A stretch of DNA of 64,000 nucleotides from Phlebopus portentosus (GCA_037892935.1 JAYXKI010000001.1:1488001-1552000); one strand, 5' to 3'. Shown: positions 46,588 through 58,315, counted from the first letter of the stretch. Program-made: numbers and translations. Notes: generated from the letters alone by a model not told the origin.

Positions 46588-49500
46588 CTTGTTTGGATTT
46601 TAATCACAGACACGGCGGCACAGCACAGACTTGTATGAATGATCGAGTTGATCCAGAAAAGAAGGAATGATAGGCTTCAAGGGCGAAAAAGAGGTATAGG
46701 CCTGTATGGGGGTATGTGCGTCCTCGATGCGTATAAAATCTAGAAAAGTAGACCTTGTACGTCGTGGACGAGTGAGAGCTCGATGAGCCCCTATAGTGAA
46801 CCGGAAGCAGATTCCATGTGAAGTCAATGATCGATCGGCAATTTCCCGGGTTAAATATGTACAAACTCTGACCAAATACAAACACACAGACCGACCGAAT
46901 TTGGTACGGTAACAAGTACCCATGGGTGATCTCTATTTCAGAGGAAATGCTGTAGTTGCTCCGCAAAATACTGGAGGATCTTCATCTTGGCCTTCCATCG
47001 GAACTACAATAGGATCATCAGGATGTTTTCGTTTCATTTCGGACCATTCTGTCGCCTGCTCCTGTATTAGGACTCTCTACACCCAGCGCCGTACCTGCTG
47101 AACGGTCTCTTTCTTTTCACAACGTTAATCCATGTGTCTCTCAACCTTAATTTGCCGGTCCCTCGGCCTTTTTTTTCTCGAACAAAAATAACGATTCCAA
47201 AAGGGACCATTTAACCTCCTTTCCGGTGGGGCATTCGCTATCTTTGTGTAACCTGGACCGAAGAGCCAACAACAAATTTCCCAAGTAAGCCTTCTTAATA
47301 TTTTTGTTAATTGGCACCCCTGATATGGATTTGTTAAAGTTCTAGTGCTGGAAAAAACTTTCGTCTGTAGTCGGTTTTACTCTTGCCTGATCATTCGGAC
47401 CATCACGCTGCTCGGTATGGCGGGGACAAATCGGTCTGACTGACTCAAATGCTTTGAGCAATGCGCGTCTCGTGAGCATTGCATGCTGGATCTGCATGGC
47501 CATAGGCACGTTAATCCTCCTTGACAAACAGGACATTCATAGTCTTGTTGCTGTATAGAAGTGAGGCAACAACACGGAACTACTGATCAGCTGCCTCAGC
47601 GTGTTGTGCGAGTAACAAGGATTCTTGGGTTTCCACCGAGGCCGACTGTTGTCGGACCTTGCCTCGTTTTCATTTTACTCGGATGTTCGACCCTCGGAAT
47701 GTAACTCTCAAGTTCCGCGAAGACCCAAGGAACCATAAGCAACAAATCGGCCTGCCATCACTTACCACGAAGACGATCAGAGTGACCCAGTCGATTCTTA
47801 CTTTCACTTTATGCGCACTCAATTCTCACTCCGCTACCGTACCAAATGGCCTCGACGAACAGCACATAGCACATTATACCCCGATCCGGAAGGTTCTTCA
47901 GGTGACGGACGCAACTTGGAAGTGCATCATGATCTCAGGTAAAAGACGGAGTTGCAGTGCTATCTTGGCACACGGCGAACCGAGTTCGCAAACGTAGGAA
48001 TCCTGCGGTCACTTTTCATGATAACGTGTTTCTGTCCGAAGACTCCCCGTAGTCTTCAAGTTTTCTGACTTGTCACTACTCATTTGGTCGACCCGGAGAA
48101 CTGATTTGAAAGGATTCAGTACCTGTCAGATGAAGAATGGAGTTATCAGGACTTTCTCTTCTGTCTTTCGGAGCTTGAATCAGATAAGCCAGAGCTTGAA
48201 CTGGCTTCAGACTATGTTCTACCCTACCGTTTTCTGCTAGCACTTCTACGGATAAGAGACGTGTTAGTTTGACCGCGGTATTGCATGATGAGAATTCATC
48301 ACCCTATCGCCATTGGATCAACTATACCTTAGATGGTTCAATTCTTTCCTGTGTCAATTCTGTGAAGGGAAGGGAGTATCCGGTTCGTGATCAACGGAAC
48401 TAACGCTCTTTTGTCATCTGGTCATTTGAGGTCGTTTGGGCACTTCATTTTGGAGATACCTACGGGTAAGTTCATCAACTCTTCTCCACTATTTCGTGGG
48501 TAACTGACCAGCTTCTTTAGGTCCTTCTAGTAGCCCTTTGGCTGGTCACCTTTGATGCCGCTGTCATTCTAAGGAGTACCGGAGCCTAGAAACTGTATCC
48601 AGCCGTGGACTCAAAGCCGGGTTTCTGCCCGGTCCGCCGTATCTGGGATTTCTCTCCTGTTGACTTTCCCCCCATCACACTATAAGCCTATTTTAAAAAG
48701 CTAAAATCGCAACCACATCCTTCCTCGTTTTTGCCGCCGATTCGAGGCCGAGGAAATTAATTCTCGATGTAAATGCTAGCGTTCGTCGTGCTTCGATGCT
48801 CATGACACGATCAACAACACTGGTAGCGTTACGACACGAGGTATTCGAAGACGCTCTCCTCAATTAGTCGCCCCGTCTGTCAATTCCTTCCCAAGGCTGG
48901 TTTGACAAGGCAAATCTTCTGAGTACCTGAGCTAAGTCCGCAGGGCACAACCGGCAACACCTGACCTTCATTACCTACGGCATCTTCAAGGAAGTATCAC
49001 TATCACGGACCCAACTCGCGAACAATCTGGTTTAATGCAGGTCACGAGGAAATTGTAAACTAACTTTGGAACTGCCCTCAAACATTTACTTCAAGGAGGC
49101 ACCCTGTCGCCGTTTATGCCTTCGCTCGAGCTCTTCTGTCCGGAGTGAAACTCTTCCCAGAACCGTAAACTAAGGTGGATGTGATTGAGCTAGTCTCCTT
49201 CCAAGCCAGTGATGAGTCTTACGGAGGGGAAGACGTGCTTATGAAACCGCCTTTGTTCTTGCCAACGTAAGCTTTGCCAGCCAGCCAGCAGCAATTCCTT
49301 GCTCCAAACAACCTTGGTGGCGCTTATCAGTCGAAGTGCCTTACAGCTCGCACCAAAATATCTGAAGACATCAACTAAAGCCCTGTGACTGGACGGATTT
49401 AAAAAGAACGACTTCTTTTATTTGTCGTGTTCCGTACTCATCGAAATCCCAGGCTCAAATTTAAATACACTCCCAGAATACTTGCAATCAGACCGGATCG

Positions 49501-50410
49501 ATGAAATCGATGGAATACGATAATGTTTTGCTACCAGAACCCTATGTAGCTACATGATTTGTTTATTTACAATGTCCCTTGTAATGTCTGCAAGTACACT
49601 CTTCTTACTGAAGATCTCATCATTACACAAGCGACCTTGAAGGCGAAAGATGAAAAGAGAAGCTGAGCTGAACCGCCTGCAAAACATGATCCCCTTCATC
49701 TTCCATGCATGCACGAGGGAAACTAAATTCTCCTTCAGAACTCCGCCCATTTCAGTCGGAGACTGTAACGTTCCCGAGCCGCTTTTTTTAAAGTAAACGC
49801 ATCCAAAAACGAGTGCTCGTCGGCGTTGGCGTCAGCGTCATCAGAAGTCGTCAGTCGTTTCAGGTTCTGTGCGAAGTCGGATTCAACTTTGTCGGCAAAG
49901 GGGAATGCATAGGGATACAGCAATGTCTGGCCTGAAACGGTTCTTGAAGAAATTGTTGATCAAGGACACATGAACTGAGTTGGAATCAAAAGGTGATAGG
50001 CGAGAAGGAAAGTTCGCGATTTGCGGTTCGTTCGGCATCTTGTTTGGTGAAAGAGCATGTAGTTCTAAGAGGTTGATATGGTTCCAGTAAGGCCGTGGAA
50101 GCCCACATATGCTTCCTTCCAGGCACCAAGCGGCACCAGAGGTCCTCGTTCCAGGAAGACCAACCTGCAACGTCCAGTTGTAGGTCCTAAAAGGCGAGCG
50201 AAGGAATATGGAGTAATTGGGCGTTTGAGGTGCCGCAAATCAAGATGCTGCAACAAACCGCAAAAAACGACAAAACAGAGAGGGCGACATCGAAGAAGGT
50301 ATGAAAACGAGGGAAAAGTTATACAACAACAAGAGGCGTAGGCAGAATGAAGCGCATAAATATGAGAAAAGGCCGATTGTTTCTGTTATGCTTCAAAGTA
50401 GTCTCTTCAG
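46588..50410. other. 3.8-kb gene-poor region with coding-like relics
   Basis: No intact gene. Coding-like fragments occur in different frames and strands, all interrupted by stops: minus 46933-47180; plus 48109-48260 (YLSDEEWSYQDFLFCLSELE, then SDKPELELASDYVLPYRFLL); minus 49740-49930 (LYPYAFPFADKVESDFAQNL). A possible intron (GTAAGT ... CTTTAG, about 48467-48520) is present without a usable frame around it. It may be a decayed gene or transposon. Confidence 0.4.
46933..47180 (-). pseudogene. Possible decayed coding fragment
   Basis: One frame reads RPRDRQIKVERHMD, stop, RCEKKETVQQVRRWV, stop, RVLIQEQATEWSEMKRKHPD and DPIVVPMEGQDEDPPVFCG, ending at a stop at 46933. The hydrophilic, protein-like composition across two in-frame stops suggests an old coding sequence. 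A splice acceptor (GTGTAG) just before RVLIQ leaves open that only the last part is an exon. No family is recognised. Confidence 0.3.
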
Positions 50411-51590
50411 CTAGAACGCATCATCGGATCCATCTGATTCCTCACGAGGAGGTTCGCTAGTCACGGCGACGAGACTATGAGAGGGCTGCGATTGGAGTTG
50501 GACAGCACCTTCAGGAGGTGGCGACAACGGACGCTCCATGTTGTGCATCATCGTTTGGCCAACGACGTTTGTAGAGGCTTCTGGCGTGCTACCGACACTA
50601 AGCGAGATTTTCTCATTAAGAGACCGGAGCCTTTGCACTTCACTCTCCAGGGCAGCGAGGCGCGTCTGCATCTGTCGTGTTGTCTTATCCAATTGGATTA
50701 TGTAGTTCGTCGCTAAGAAAAGGTACATAAGTACTCTGCACCGCTGAGCGGCTTTACTGTTCTGATAGACCTACCGCGCTCGAGTAGTGATACTTTGCTG
50801 CTCTTTTGATTTGAAACGGGGAGAACATCCTTCAGCCTGGCGTAGCCATCACGGAGCTCATCCCTTCGCCTTTGTTCGGCTTCAATGCGCTGACGCCTAG
50901 TTGCTTCCTTCCTGGTATGTGCAATTTCTTGTACAACAGACATCATATTGTGGTGCTCGTCAGAATCGGAATCGATGGAACGACCTCGACGCCGACCGGA
51001 AGAAGAATCAGACGGAGATGGTGTCGGATTATAGCGCAAACTATTTCTATGGACAAGGCTTCCACCGCGAGAGGAAGCAGGAGAGGTAGTACCGCTGGAG
51101 TTCCGAGAGTGGTAGATGCCGTCGGCGGATGTATCCGAGCCTGAAACTGGAGGGGACAATGGGTCGTAGCCCGGCGACTGAGGAGGGGGAGGAGTTGCGT
51201 TCAGCGGTAGATTTAGGTTGGGGGGCGAAGACGGAGGATAAGCAGGGTTAGGGTACGGCTGGTTGGGCATGAGGCCCATGTTGCGGAATTGGAAAGCCTG
51301 CTGCAGCTCACCAGCCGACATTTGGCCTAGAGAACAAAGCACGATGTGAGATGAGGAAGGGCAGGCGGAATACATGAGGATATGGGAAACCCACGAGGCT
51401 GGTGTGCGTTTGGCACGACGTTATAATCATGCATCGGTTGAGCAAAGGTCATGGTCGCGTAGGGAGTAGGATCGGCAGCTTCCTGAGGATAAAAGGCATA
51501 GGGAGCCTGAGCGAGGGCAGGGTCATGCTGCATTTCGAGATGTTGCTGTTGCTGTTCTTGGGGATGTTGCTGATGACGAGGCAGTTCCAT
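50411..51590 (-). CDS. bHLH transcription factor, copy 2
   Basis: The start at 51590 (MELPRHQQHPQEQQQQHLEM) opens a Gln/Pro-rich N-terminus. This is followed by QMSAGELQQAFQFRNMGLMP, a long Pro/Ser stretch and SGRRRGRSIDSDSDEHHNMM. The bHLH is RKEATRRQRIEAEQRRRDEL with RDGYARLKDVLPVSNQKSSK and VSLLER/ATNYIIQLDKTTRQ, continuing as a zipper-like helix (MQTRLAALESEVQRLRSLNE). It ends PREESDGSDDAF. Nearly every bHLH residue matches copy 1 at 42835-43974, and the phase-1 intron sits at the same residue (LL[D/E]R/AT). It differs mainly in the low-complexity arms, suggesting different partners or regulation. Confidence 0.9.
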
Positions 51591-52053
51591 TGTTTGAATG
51601 CAGGTGGAGATGGCTTGGGGGGACTGAATAGAAGGACGAAGATGGGTGTATGCGTTGTTTAGTGCACTATCGTTGTCGCCGTCGTTGATCGTGACAAGTC
51701 GTGGAAGTCGTCGTTGAACGTCGTGAACGGAGGGGGGAAGAGAGAGAGGAAGAGAGAGAGAAAGCGTTAGGGTCGGGGATGCAGGGAGATCCCCTCAAAG
51801 TGAACAACACGAGGCAGGAGGACCAGACACGCCTCACTTTTGTTAGCGTCTGTTTGGCTTCGTTTATTATTTGCCATACTTGTTTACTTTACGTAACATT
51901 TATACATCTGAACACAGCCACATGTAGTTCTCATATCATATCATCATAACTTCCATTTCCCTCAGTGTGTACAAATAAATATCTGATTATTTCTTACGCA
52001 TGTCCGGTTCCAATTTCAATTCCTTCTCTGGCCGTCTAGACAGCCATGTACGT
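51591..52053. other. Intergenic: bHLH copy 2 promoter and het-c 3' region
   Basis: Contains a GA-rich run (51725-51765; CT-rich on the bHLH coding strand), typical of a fungal 5' leader. No gene recognised. Confidence 0.5.
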
Positions 52054-55000
52054 TTAATAATGATCATCTCTCCGAGGTGGGAACCTCCGACGGCCGCCTC
52101 CTCCATAGCCTCCAGTCGAGTATTCCTCACCTTGGTCTTCCAGATTCAGGCGCTCTGCACCGAATGTCTCCTCATTTCCATATCCCCCGCGACCTTCATT
52201 GTGTTCGCCAGGCGCTCCCCGAGGTGGTCCCCGGGGTGGTCCCGGGGGTGGTCCCGGGGGTGGTACCCGGGGCGGTCCACCGAACCCTCCGAATCCACCG
52301 CCTCCTCTTGCGGGTGGCTGATTATACTCATCACTTCTTCCATAGGCGCCTTCATAGCCTTCGCGGCGCTCATACTCATTTCCATCGCGTCCGTGTCCCG
52401 GCCGATCGTAAGATGGCTGATAGCCTTCGCGTTGGTAGTCCGATTCCGCTTCCTGATGACGCCGGACTTGATGTCCATATTCCTCGCTCCTACCCGTGTT
52501 GTAGGAATCTCCAGAGTTGTCATAAGAAGGTTCATTACGACGTTCACGGCCGTAAGACTCGCGCCCGTATCCTCCGCTTCCATGGCCTAAACAATTTTGA
52601 ATGAAGATCGCGGTTAATATTAATGATTGAATGTTCATACCATCATCAGCGCTTTGCCGTCCATAACCTGTATCACCACGGTAAGACTCCGTATTCGTCG
52701 ACTGTCCATAATCTAAGGTGCATAATTAATCGCCCTACAAACATCTGATCGACACTATGCTCACCATCCGTCTCTCCGCGGGTCTCGTGAGTTTGCTGGC
52801 GCCGTCCATAGGGATCCTCGTCGCGACGAGATGGATAGTTGTCAGAAGAATTATCATATCCTCCTTGACGTGCGGCATAAGATTCTTCACGTCTGGAGCC
52901 GGAACCTTCATCTCCGTGACGAGAGTAGCCGCTAGAATACTCAGGCTCCTCCTGGTGCCCGCCATACGATTGTCTGCCCTGTCCGTAGCGATCTGCGTTG
53001 TCATCGTTTCTGTGCGAATTTTGGCTCGTGTCGGCGCTATACTGTGTATTACTCTGATATCCACCATACCCTGAACGCAGAGTAGGGATATTAGCACACG
53101 AAATTCACGTGTGATTGCGATGAGCATACCTCCGCCTGAGTATCCGCTTTGCGCTTGTGAGCCATATCCAGAGCTTTGTGTCTGGGGTCGCTGTGAATGG
53201 CTCGGCTGAGCTCCAGGCTCGCCAGAGCCATCATCTCCGGATCGCTTGTTCTTTCCCTCACGAACACTCTCCTATAGAAAGTATTAAGCCACTCATGAGA
53301 TGTCAGAAGATTTGATGATACCTTTGTCAGAGCTTGGAGGATTTCCTGGCCTTCTGTGCCACCCAGTCCGCCGAACCAACGTTGCATCTGATCCATCATG
53401 GCATTTTGAACTTGCGAATTACCGGTAGCGTAATACGGATGGTGGAAAGCTTCCAAGATCTATAAATTGGCGTTATATTCGTCCGTATACCTTGTGTATT
53501 TCTCAAGTATTGAAATATACCTCATCGATGATACGATCCGGGTTCTCGTCGTCAGACCACGCCTGAAAGAGTTTAAGATATACTCTTTTGAGGTCAACGA
53601 CCATGCACGTACCCGAACAATCAAGTTAACAGTATTCTCTACAACAACTTGAGCGATCTTGCCCGCAGGTTCATTTAGGATAAGCGAAAAATGGTCTTTG
53701 GATAATATCGAATGACTCGGATCGCTAGCATCCGGATCACTGAAGGGACGACACGCGCGTTAGACCCTTGATATAAAACACCGTGGAAAAAACGTACTCG
53801 AAGACCTAGGTAAAAACGCCGTCGCGCCGTCGTCACACTGTCCTACGTTACTTGTAATTAATAAGGACGTACTTGGTACTGATCGTCGGAATTGATAACC
53901 TCCTTGCTTCCTTGATCTAGTGCGCCAGTAACGTTTTGCATTATGGGCTAGACGAACTCATTAACTTTGCGTCAAGCAGCAGGAAATTGTTGACTTTACC
54001 GTCAGCCACGGCGCCAGGATAGTGTAGATGTCTGGAGGTCAAATAAATTAGCATAGTCCACAGCAGAGGAGAGCTATGAGCGAACAGGCGTTTAGAGCAT
54101 TCGTGAGTTGGTCAATTAGCTCATTTAGGCCAGGTACCATCTCAATTTTCTTAACGATGTCGCGATAAACACCATCGCGCCAGCGAAGAATTTGAAACAA
54201 CTGTTCCTGCACTTCTTTCGGTGCGATATCGTCCGGGTTGATATCAATGGTTTTCCGTTTAATATCTTCGGCTTCCTCCGTCTTGTCAGACCCGCCTCCA
54301 ATGGGTAGTTTACCTAGGATGTCCTTCAATCCTGAGATGGAGCTGTCGGTATCACCAGACTAATCACTACGTCAATACATCGTACGAACTTCGCATCATG
54401 GTACATGTACCTGTTTCATCTTGTCAAAGAGATTGGTGACACTAGCTTCGCTAATATGGCTGTACCGGAAATCAGTGACAAATAGCGTGAAATCTTGGAA
54501 TTTCGCACTCAGTCGCTTCACCCAGCAAGGAATGGATGAAATCAGCACTCCCAAATGTGCCAGTGACAAGAGGTGGCGCCGGGCCATTGGGAGTTTGAAC
54601 GATGACTTAAAGCAAAATCAGAAATGAACCCTCAAGCATACAGTACTTGCAATTTTACCATTCTCCCCAACATGGCAGAAAACCTCTGAATGTCCCATCT
54701 TCCTGAGGGCAATTTCGCACCAATTACTGTGGGCTAGCAAGTCCTCGAGAGTATGGAGGCCGGTTCCTAATAGCCGATAAGCTTCCCAGAGATCGGAACC
54801 TTCACGACCTTGAGCACGTCTGCCAAGCTCAATGCATGTTCGGAAGGTGCGGCGGAGATGAGCAGTAGACGTGTCCCATCCTTGTTTTTCCGTCGCCATG
54901 TAATTCTAGATACATAACACAAGATTAGACTTGGCTGGCTCATAAAAAAAACAGACACGTGAGAACCTTCATTCCTGTGCGTTCGTCAATTTCCAGTTCG

Positions 55001-55872
55001 CGAGGATCAACCGGAGGCCTCAATTTCGGATGAAACTGACGAGCATCCCCTTCTTTCTCAGCGTAACCCCTGTAAATTTGTTAGCAGATCGTTATGAAAC
55101 TCAAGTTCTGACCCACTTTGGATTATCAATATGTTCCTGGAACAATTGTCAAAGCCTTCTTCTCGATTTTCTTTGTCGACGGCACTTACAACAGGCAGGT
55201 AAACAGATAAACGGCCTTCCGTAATTTCAAACTCCTCGGTGGCGAATCCAAATGTCTGCACGAGACAAGCTCAAGTATACGATTTCCCTGAATTCGTTAT
55301 ATGCGTACCATAAAGCCTAATACAGAAAGTATCATGACAATAGTTTCAGCCGATGCCGCGCTCAAGCCAGCTATGTCCATTGCCTGCAAGAGATGGCGTT
55401 ACACCTTAGCGACTCGCAGTGGTGATACAGATATCCACACTACCTGTGAATAATCACGAAGCCAGTTTCCCTGAAAGGAATGTATAAGAGTTCTGCTATT
55501 GCTCAGACGACACACAAACACATACGAAGTAGACACGCTTGACATCCATCGGGCTGAACTTCTCCCCACCTTTGGCCGCAGACAATACCGAAGATGCTAA
55601 TCCAAGCAGGCCACCACCTGATGCGGCGCCTGCAACAGACTTGACGAGGTTCTCAAGCACTCCTTCAATATCGCCATGTCTGAAAGCCTTGCCTGAAGAA
55701 GAACGGAAAGACGATCTTAACAACCTGCTCATCAAAGCAAAATATTCCATCAGACTCTACCATTCAAGTATGAAAAGTCGGGTATGTCTCCGGCCCCGAA
55801 AGCATGCACACCAGTCGGTGCAAAAATGACGAAAATCGTACAAGTCAAAATGAGAGCAGACAGTCTATGCAT
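52054..55872 (-). CDS. het-c: Het-C family protein with signal peptide and low-complexity tail
   Basis: Homologue of the heterokaryon incompatibility protein Het-C of ascomycetes, a secreted or membrane-associated protein tied to self/non-self recognition there. The start at 55872 gives a signal peptide (MHRLSALILTCTIFVIFAPT, then GVHAFGAGDIPDF). After splicing come KAFRHGDIEGVLENLVKSVA and SPMDVKRVYFGNWLRDYSQA. Further blocks are MTFGFATEEFEITEGRLSVY, EKQGWDTSTAHLRRTFRTCI and the family signature GTGLHTLEDLLAHSNWCEIA with LRKMGHSEVFCHVG. Later helices (DIAPKEVQEQLFQILRWRDG, MQRWFGGLGGTEGQEILQAL) lead to a long tail (about 53130-52054) rich in Tyr, Gly, Arg, Asp/Glu and Ser, with a Pro-Gly block, ending RRFPPRRDDHY. 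The N. crassa protein also ends in a Gly-rich tail. More than ten introns. Its role in basidiomycetes is unproven. Confidence 0.88.
52217..52276. repeat. GGTGGTCCCGGGG minisatellite inside het-c
   Basis: Four to five 12-base units (GGGGTGGTCCCG) in tandem. On the minus strand they encode repeats of Pro-Pro-Gly/Arg-Gly in the Het-C tail. Copy number is likely variable. Confidence 0.8.
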
Positions 55873-56104
55873 ATCGGATCGATGATGATGATAGTTAGTC
55901 GTTAACTAGGGTCCCGGTTAGTCCCTCCTTGGAAACCAAACCCCATTACGCCACTGCCAAGAAAATGTACGCGTGCTTTTCACGTGTATGCAGACCCTTC
56001 CGGCCGGAGGGAGAAGATCATCATACCAAAGCCAGAATCGGACTGTAGAAATAGTATGCAATTGGGTCTAGGAAAGCAGATGAGATGCGAGACTAGAAAC
56101 TACG

Positions 56105-57352
56105 TTACATCATTGTATCAAGTGGGATTTCGGCTCGCATTTTGATCAAGTCGACGAGAGATGCATTCACTGGCACGGCCTCGTCGTACCGTTTACCCAG
56201 CGTCATTAGGTATCCATTAAGATATTCCACTTCTGTCGCCTTCCTTCCCTTCTTCATGTCTGCCAGCATTGACGACGTATTGCTGTCTGTGACTCTCGCT
56301 ACTCGTTCGCATTCGCGTAATAAGCTATTCAGAGACAACTCTGGAGGAACGTAGACCTCATCAGGCTCTACACCAGGATCGCGGTTTCCTATAGCTTCCT
56401 TCTTAAACACTCTCGACGCCTCTTTGCATATTCGGAAAGCAAGACGCTTCCCCGCATCGTGCTCGAAAACCCTCCCGTTGCGACAGCCCAATATCGCCGT
56501 GAGTGGATTGATGACACAGTTGACCACAAGCTTCTGACGCAGAATGACCTGCATGTCGGAGAACGAGTCCCATTTCGTTTGTAATCCCGATAAATTCTGT
56601 AACACCGCAACCGTATTGCGGAGCGATCGATAGCGCGCAATTTCCGGATCGTTGCTGGAGAAGGCGATATCGTCCAGGCTGAGTCGAGGCCTACCATTGA
56701 AACTCTTGCCGCTGTGCAGGCTCTTTTCGAAGTCCCTTCGGCCGTCAGGAACAACGCCGAAGCGCAACTGGCCGATCCCCGCATGTACGGTATGAAACGG
56801 TGCCCGCTTGAGCCAGACTCCGTGCGTATTGGAAACGAGTATGAAGTTCGGGCGTTCGTTGACATCAAAGAAGACGTTTTCAAGAAGCTGCTCGTGGGTC
56901 GCGAGGTTCCCGTTCTGCAGCAAGACGACCGTGCTCGCTGGCGACAATCGACGCCTGATATTTTTGATCGCTTCAAGTGTCGAGTTGGCTTTGCAGGCGA
57001 CAAAGAGGGACTCAATGTGGTTTTCCTCTGGGGTCTCTTTGCGGAAGGATGCGTCATTGCCGTTTTGTCCTTCACTAGAACCGATGACAGTCTTTCGGAG
57101 GTATCTCTCCGCCTCCTGCAATCCCTCATAAGACTCCAGACCTCCAGCAGAAGATGCAGACTCCGTCTTGAAACCCGAGACGGAATTGACAACTCCGTCG
57201 TATTCGATATGGAGCGGATATCCTCGCATTTGCCTTGCGAGCGGACTACTCTTGAAGACCAGACCGATATCATGCTTTGGAGAAAGGTTTCGGCGCAGGT
57301 GAAATGCAAGGAGTTGACCGACTGGGCCCAAGCCGAGGACATGAAATCGCAT
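56105..57352 (-). CDS. PAN5: 2-dehydropantoate 2-reductase (ketopantoate reductase)
   Basis: NADPH-dependent reduction of ketopantoate to pantoate in pantothenate/CoA synthesis. Single exon of 415 residues, unlike its intron-rich neighbours. The N-terminal dinucleotide motif is MRFHVLGLGPVGQLLAFHLR (GxGxxG). LFVACKANSTLEAIKNIRRR and VVLLQNGN form the central substrate/NADP region. The C-terminal helical domain has QKLVVNCVINPLTAILGCRN, with the K-x3-N-x3-N catalytic and binding pattern, and MKKGRKATEVEYLNGYLMTL with the conserved Glu. Longer than the bacterial enzyme (about 300) because of an acidic/Ser-rich insertion after residue 55, as in fungal members. Functionally upstream of the pantothenate kinase at 17224-19195. 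Confidence 0.92.
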   Translation of the reverse strand: MRFHVLGLGPVGQLLAFHLRRNLSPKHDIGLVFKSSPLARQMRGYPLHIEYDGVVNSVSGFKTESASSAGGLESYEGLQEAERYLRKTVIGSSEGQNGNDASFRKETPEENHIESLFVACKANSTLEAIKNIRRRLSPASTVVLLQNGNLATHEQLLENVFFDVNERPNFILVSNTHGVWLKRAPFHTVHAGIGQLRFGVVPDGRRDFEKSLHSGKSFNGRPRLSLDDIAFSSNDPEIARYRSLRNTVAVLQNLSGLQTKWDSFSDMQVILRQKLVVNCVINPLTAILGCRNGRVFEHDAGKRLAFRICKEASRVFKKEAIGNRDPGVEPDEVYVPPELSLNSLLRECERVARVTDSNTSSMLADMKKGRKATEVEYLNGYLMTLGKRYDEAVPVNASLVDLIKMRAEIPLDTMM

Positions 57353-58002
57353 GTCACTTCAGGAGTTGCCCGTGCTTGCAGAAACATGAAAACCTGAGTT
57401 CATGTCAGGTCTCTCCAAGGTTGACAAATATAGGATTGTAAACTGACAGAAAGTGCTTAAGGCTTATCTTTTTCTAAGCTCTCAAAGAGCGAAAATCAAG
57501 AATTCATTGAGATTGGAAGCTCTGTAGCGATGAACAGCGTAAGAGTTTGCTGGTTTGAGAGACACGTCGCGAATCCAAAAAAATATGGTCAACTCTCTGG
57601 TGGAGGATGATCGTGGGAATTATTCAAAGGAGAAATGCTATTGGTTGAGGTTGAATTCCAGCCTGTTGCCTGTTGACTATGTGCCGATAACAATGATGCT
57701 ATTCAGCACAGAACAGTCACTTGGTTGCAATACGAGTCATTAGAAATACTAATCCTTCTTGTGCGGATCGAGGAAGAATTTGTTTAAGTGCTATAATAAT
57801 ACTTATGTAAAATTAGTAAAAGCACAATTTCATTTAAATCTTTCAAATTCTTGCATCGGGCTTACGGGACTCGAAAACGTTTAGATAGGTCAGGCTCAGT
57901 ACTGTATGTATATCTATTAATATTGTGCTCCCTAGTAGACTTTTCTCTAACAATATTTGTTCGCGACCCAGTGTCCTGCTGAATAACTTGAATTCACGAC
58001 AC
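57353..58002. other. Intergenic
   Basis: Promoter of the reductase and 3' region of the small minus-strand ORF. AT-rich in 57700-57850. Nothing else recognised. Confidence 0.5.
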
Positions 58003-58315
58003 CTACATAGAACATCGCGACTGTATAACAGCGCCAAGTAACTGCGTAATGGATAGTTGAGCTTTAAAGTATGCATAACAGAAGGTGCTTACCGCCAGTC
58101 CTAGGAGAAACTTGAGAGCGAATGAGAGAAGGGCACCCGGCCAACGTATCACTGTGAAGTCACGTTCCCCGCGCCGGACGATCCGCTGCTGTTCCGTCTC
58201 CGTCAACGTTTTCCCGCCGCTACGTGGTATATAATAATCCGCATACAGCCCTCCGACGATTCGCCACTCCCCCACCGTTATCTGATCCGACTTGACTTGT
58301 TACTCTCACCTTCAT
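58003..58315 (-). CDS. Possible small single-pass membrane protein
   Basis: Spliced reading: MK, intron, WRIVGGLYADYYIPRSGGKT, LTETEQQRIVRRGERDFTVI, RWPGALLSFALKFLLGLA, intron, LLGAVIQSRCSM, about 83 residues. It has a basic middle and one hydrophobic segment near the C-terminus. Splice sites are good (GTGAGA ... GAG; GTAAGC ... CGCAG). An ATG 15 bases upstream (58330) overlaps the start codon of the divergent aldo-keto reductase. The coding exon also covers that gene's TATA box, which weakens the case. Could be a real overlapping gene or a spurious ORF. Family not recognised. Confidence 0.4.
58228..58234 (+). promoter_or_regulatory. TATA box of the aldo-keto reductase
   Basis: TATATAA on the plus strand about 100 bp upstream of the start at 58329, inside the small minus-strand ORF. 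Confidence 0.45.

Noticed and set aside
49883..50170. 95-codon minus-strand ORF joined by splicing to 49735-49923
   Set aside because: A possible donor and acceptor exist, but no join keeps the frame in the needed phase and no family is recognised.
52000..52604. Two long plus-strand ORFs (about 196 and 175 codons)
   Set aside because: Antisense to the low-complexity tail of Het-C; they arise from the GC-rich repeat.
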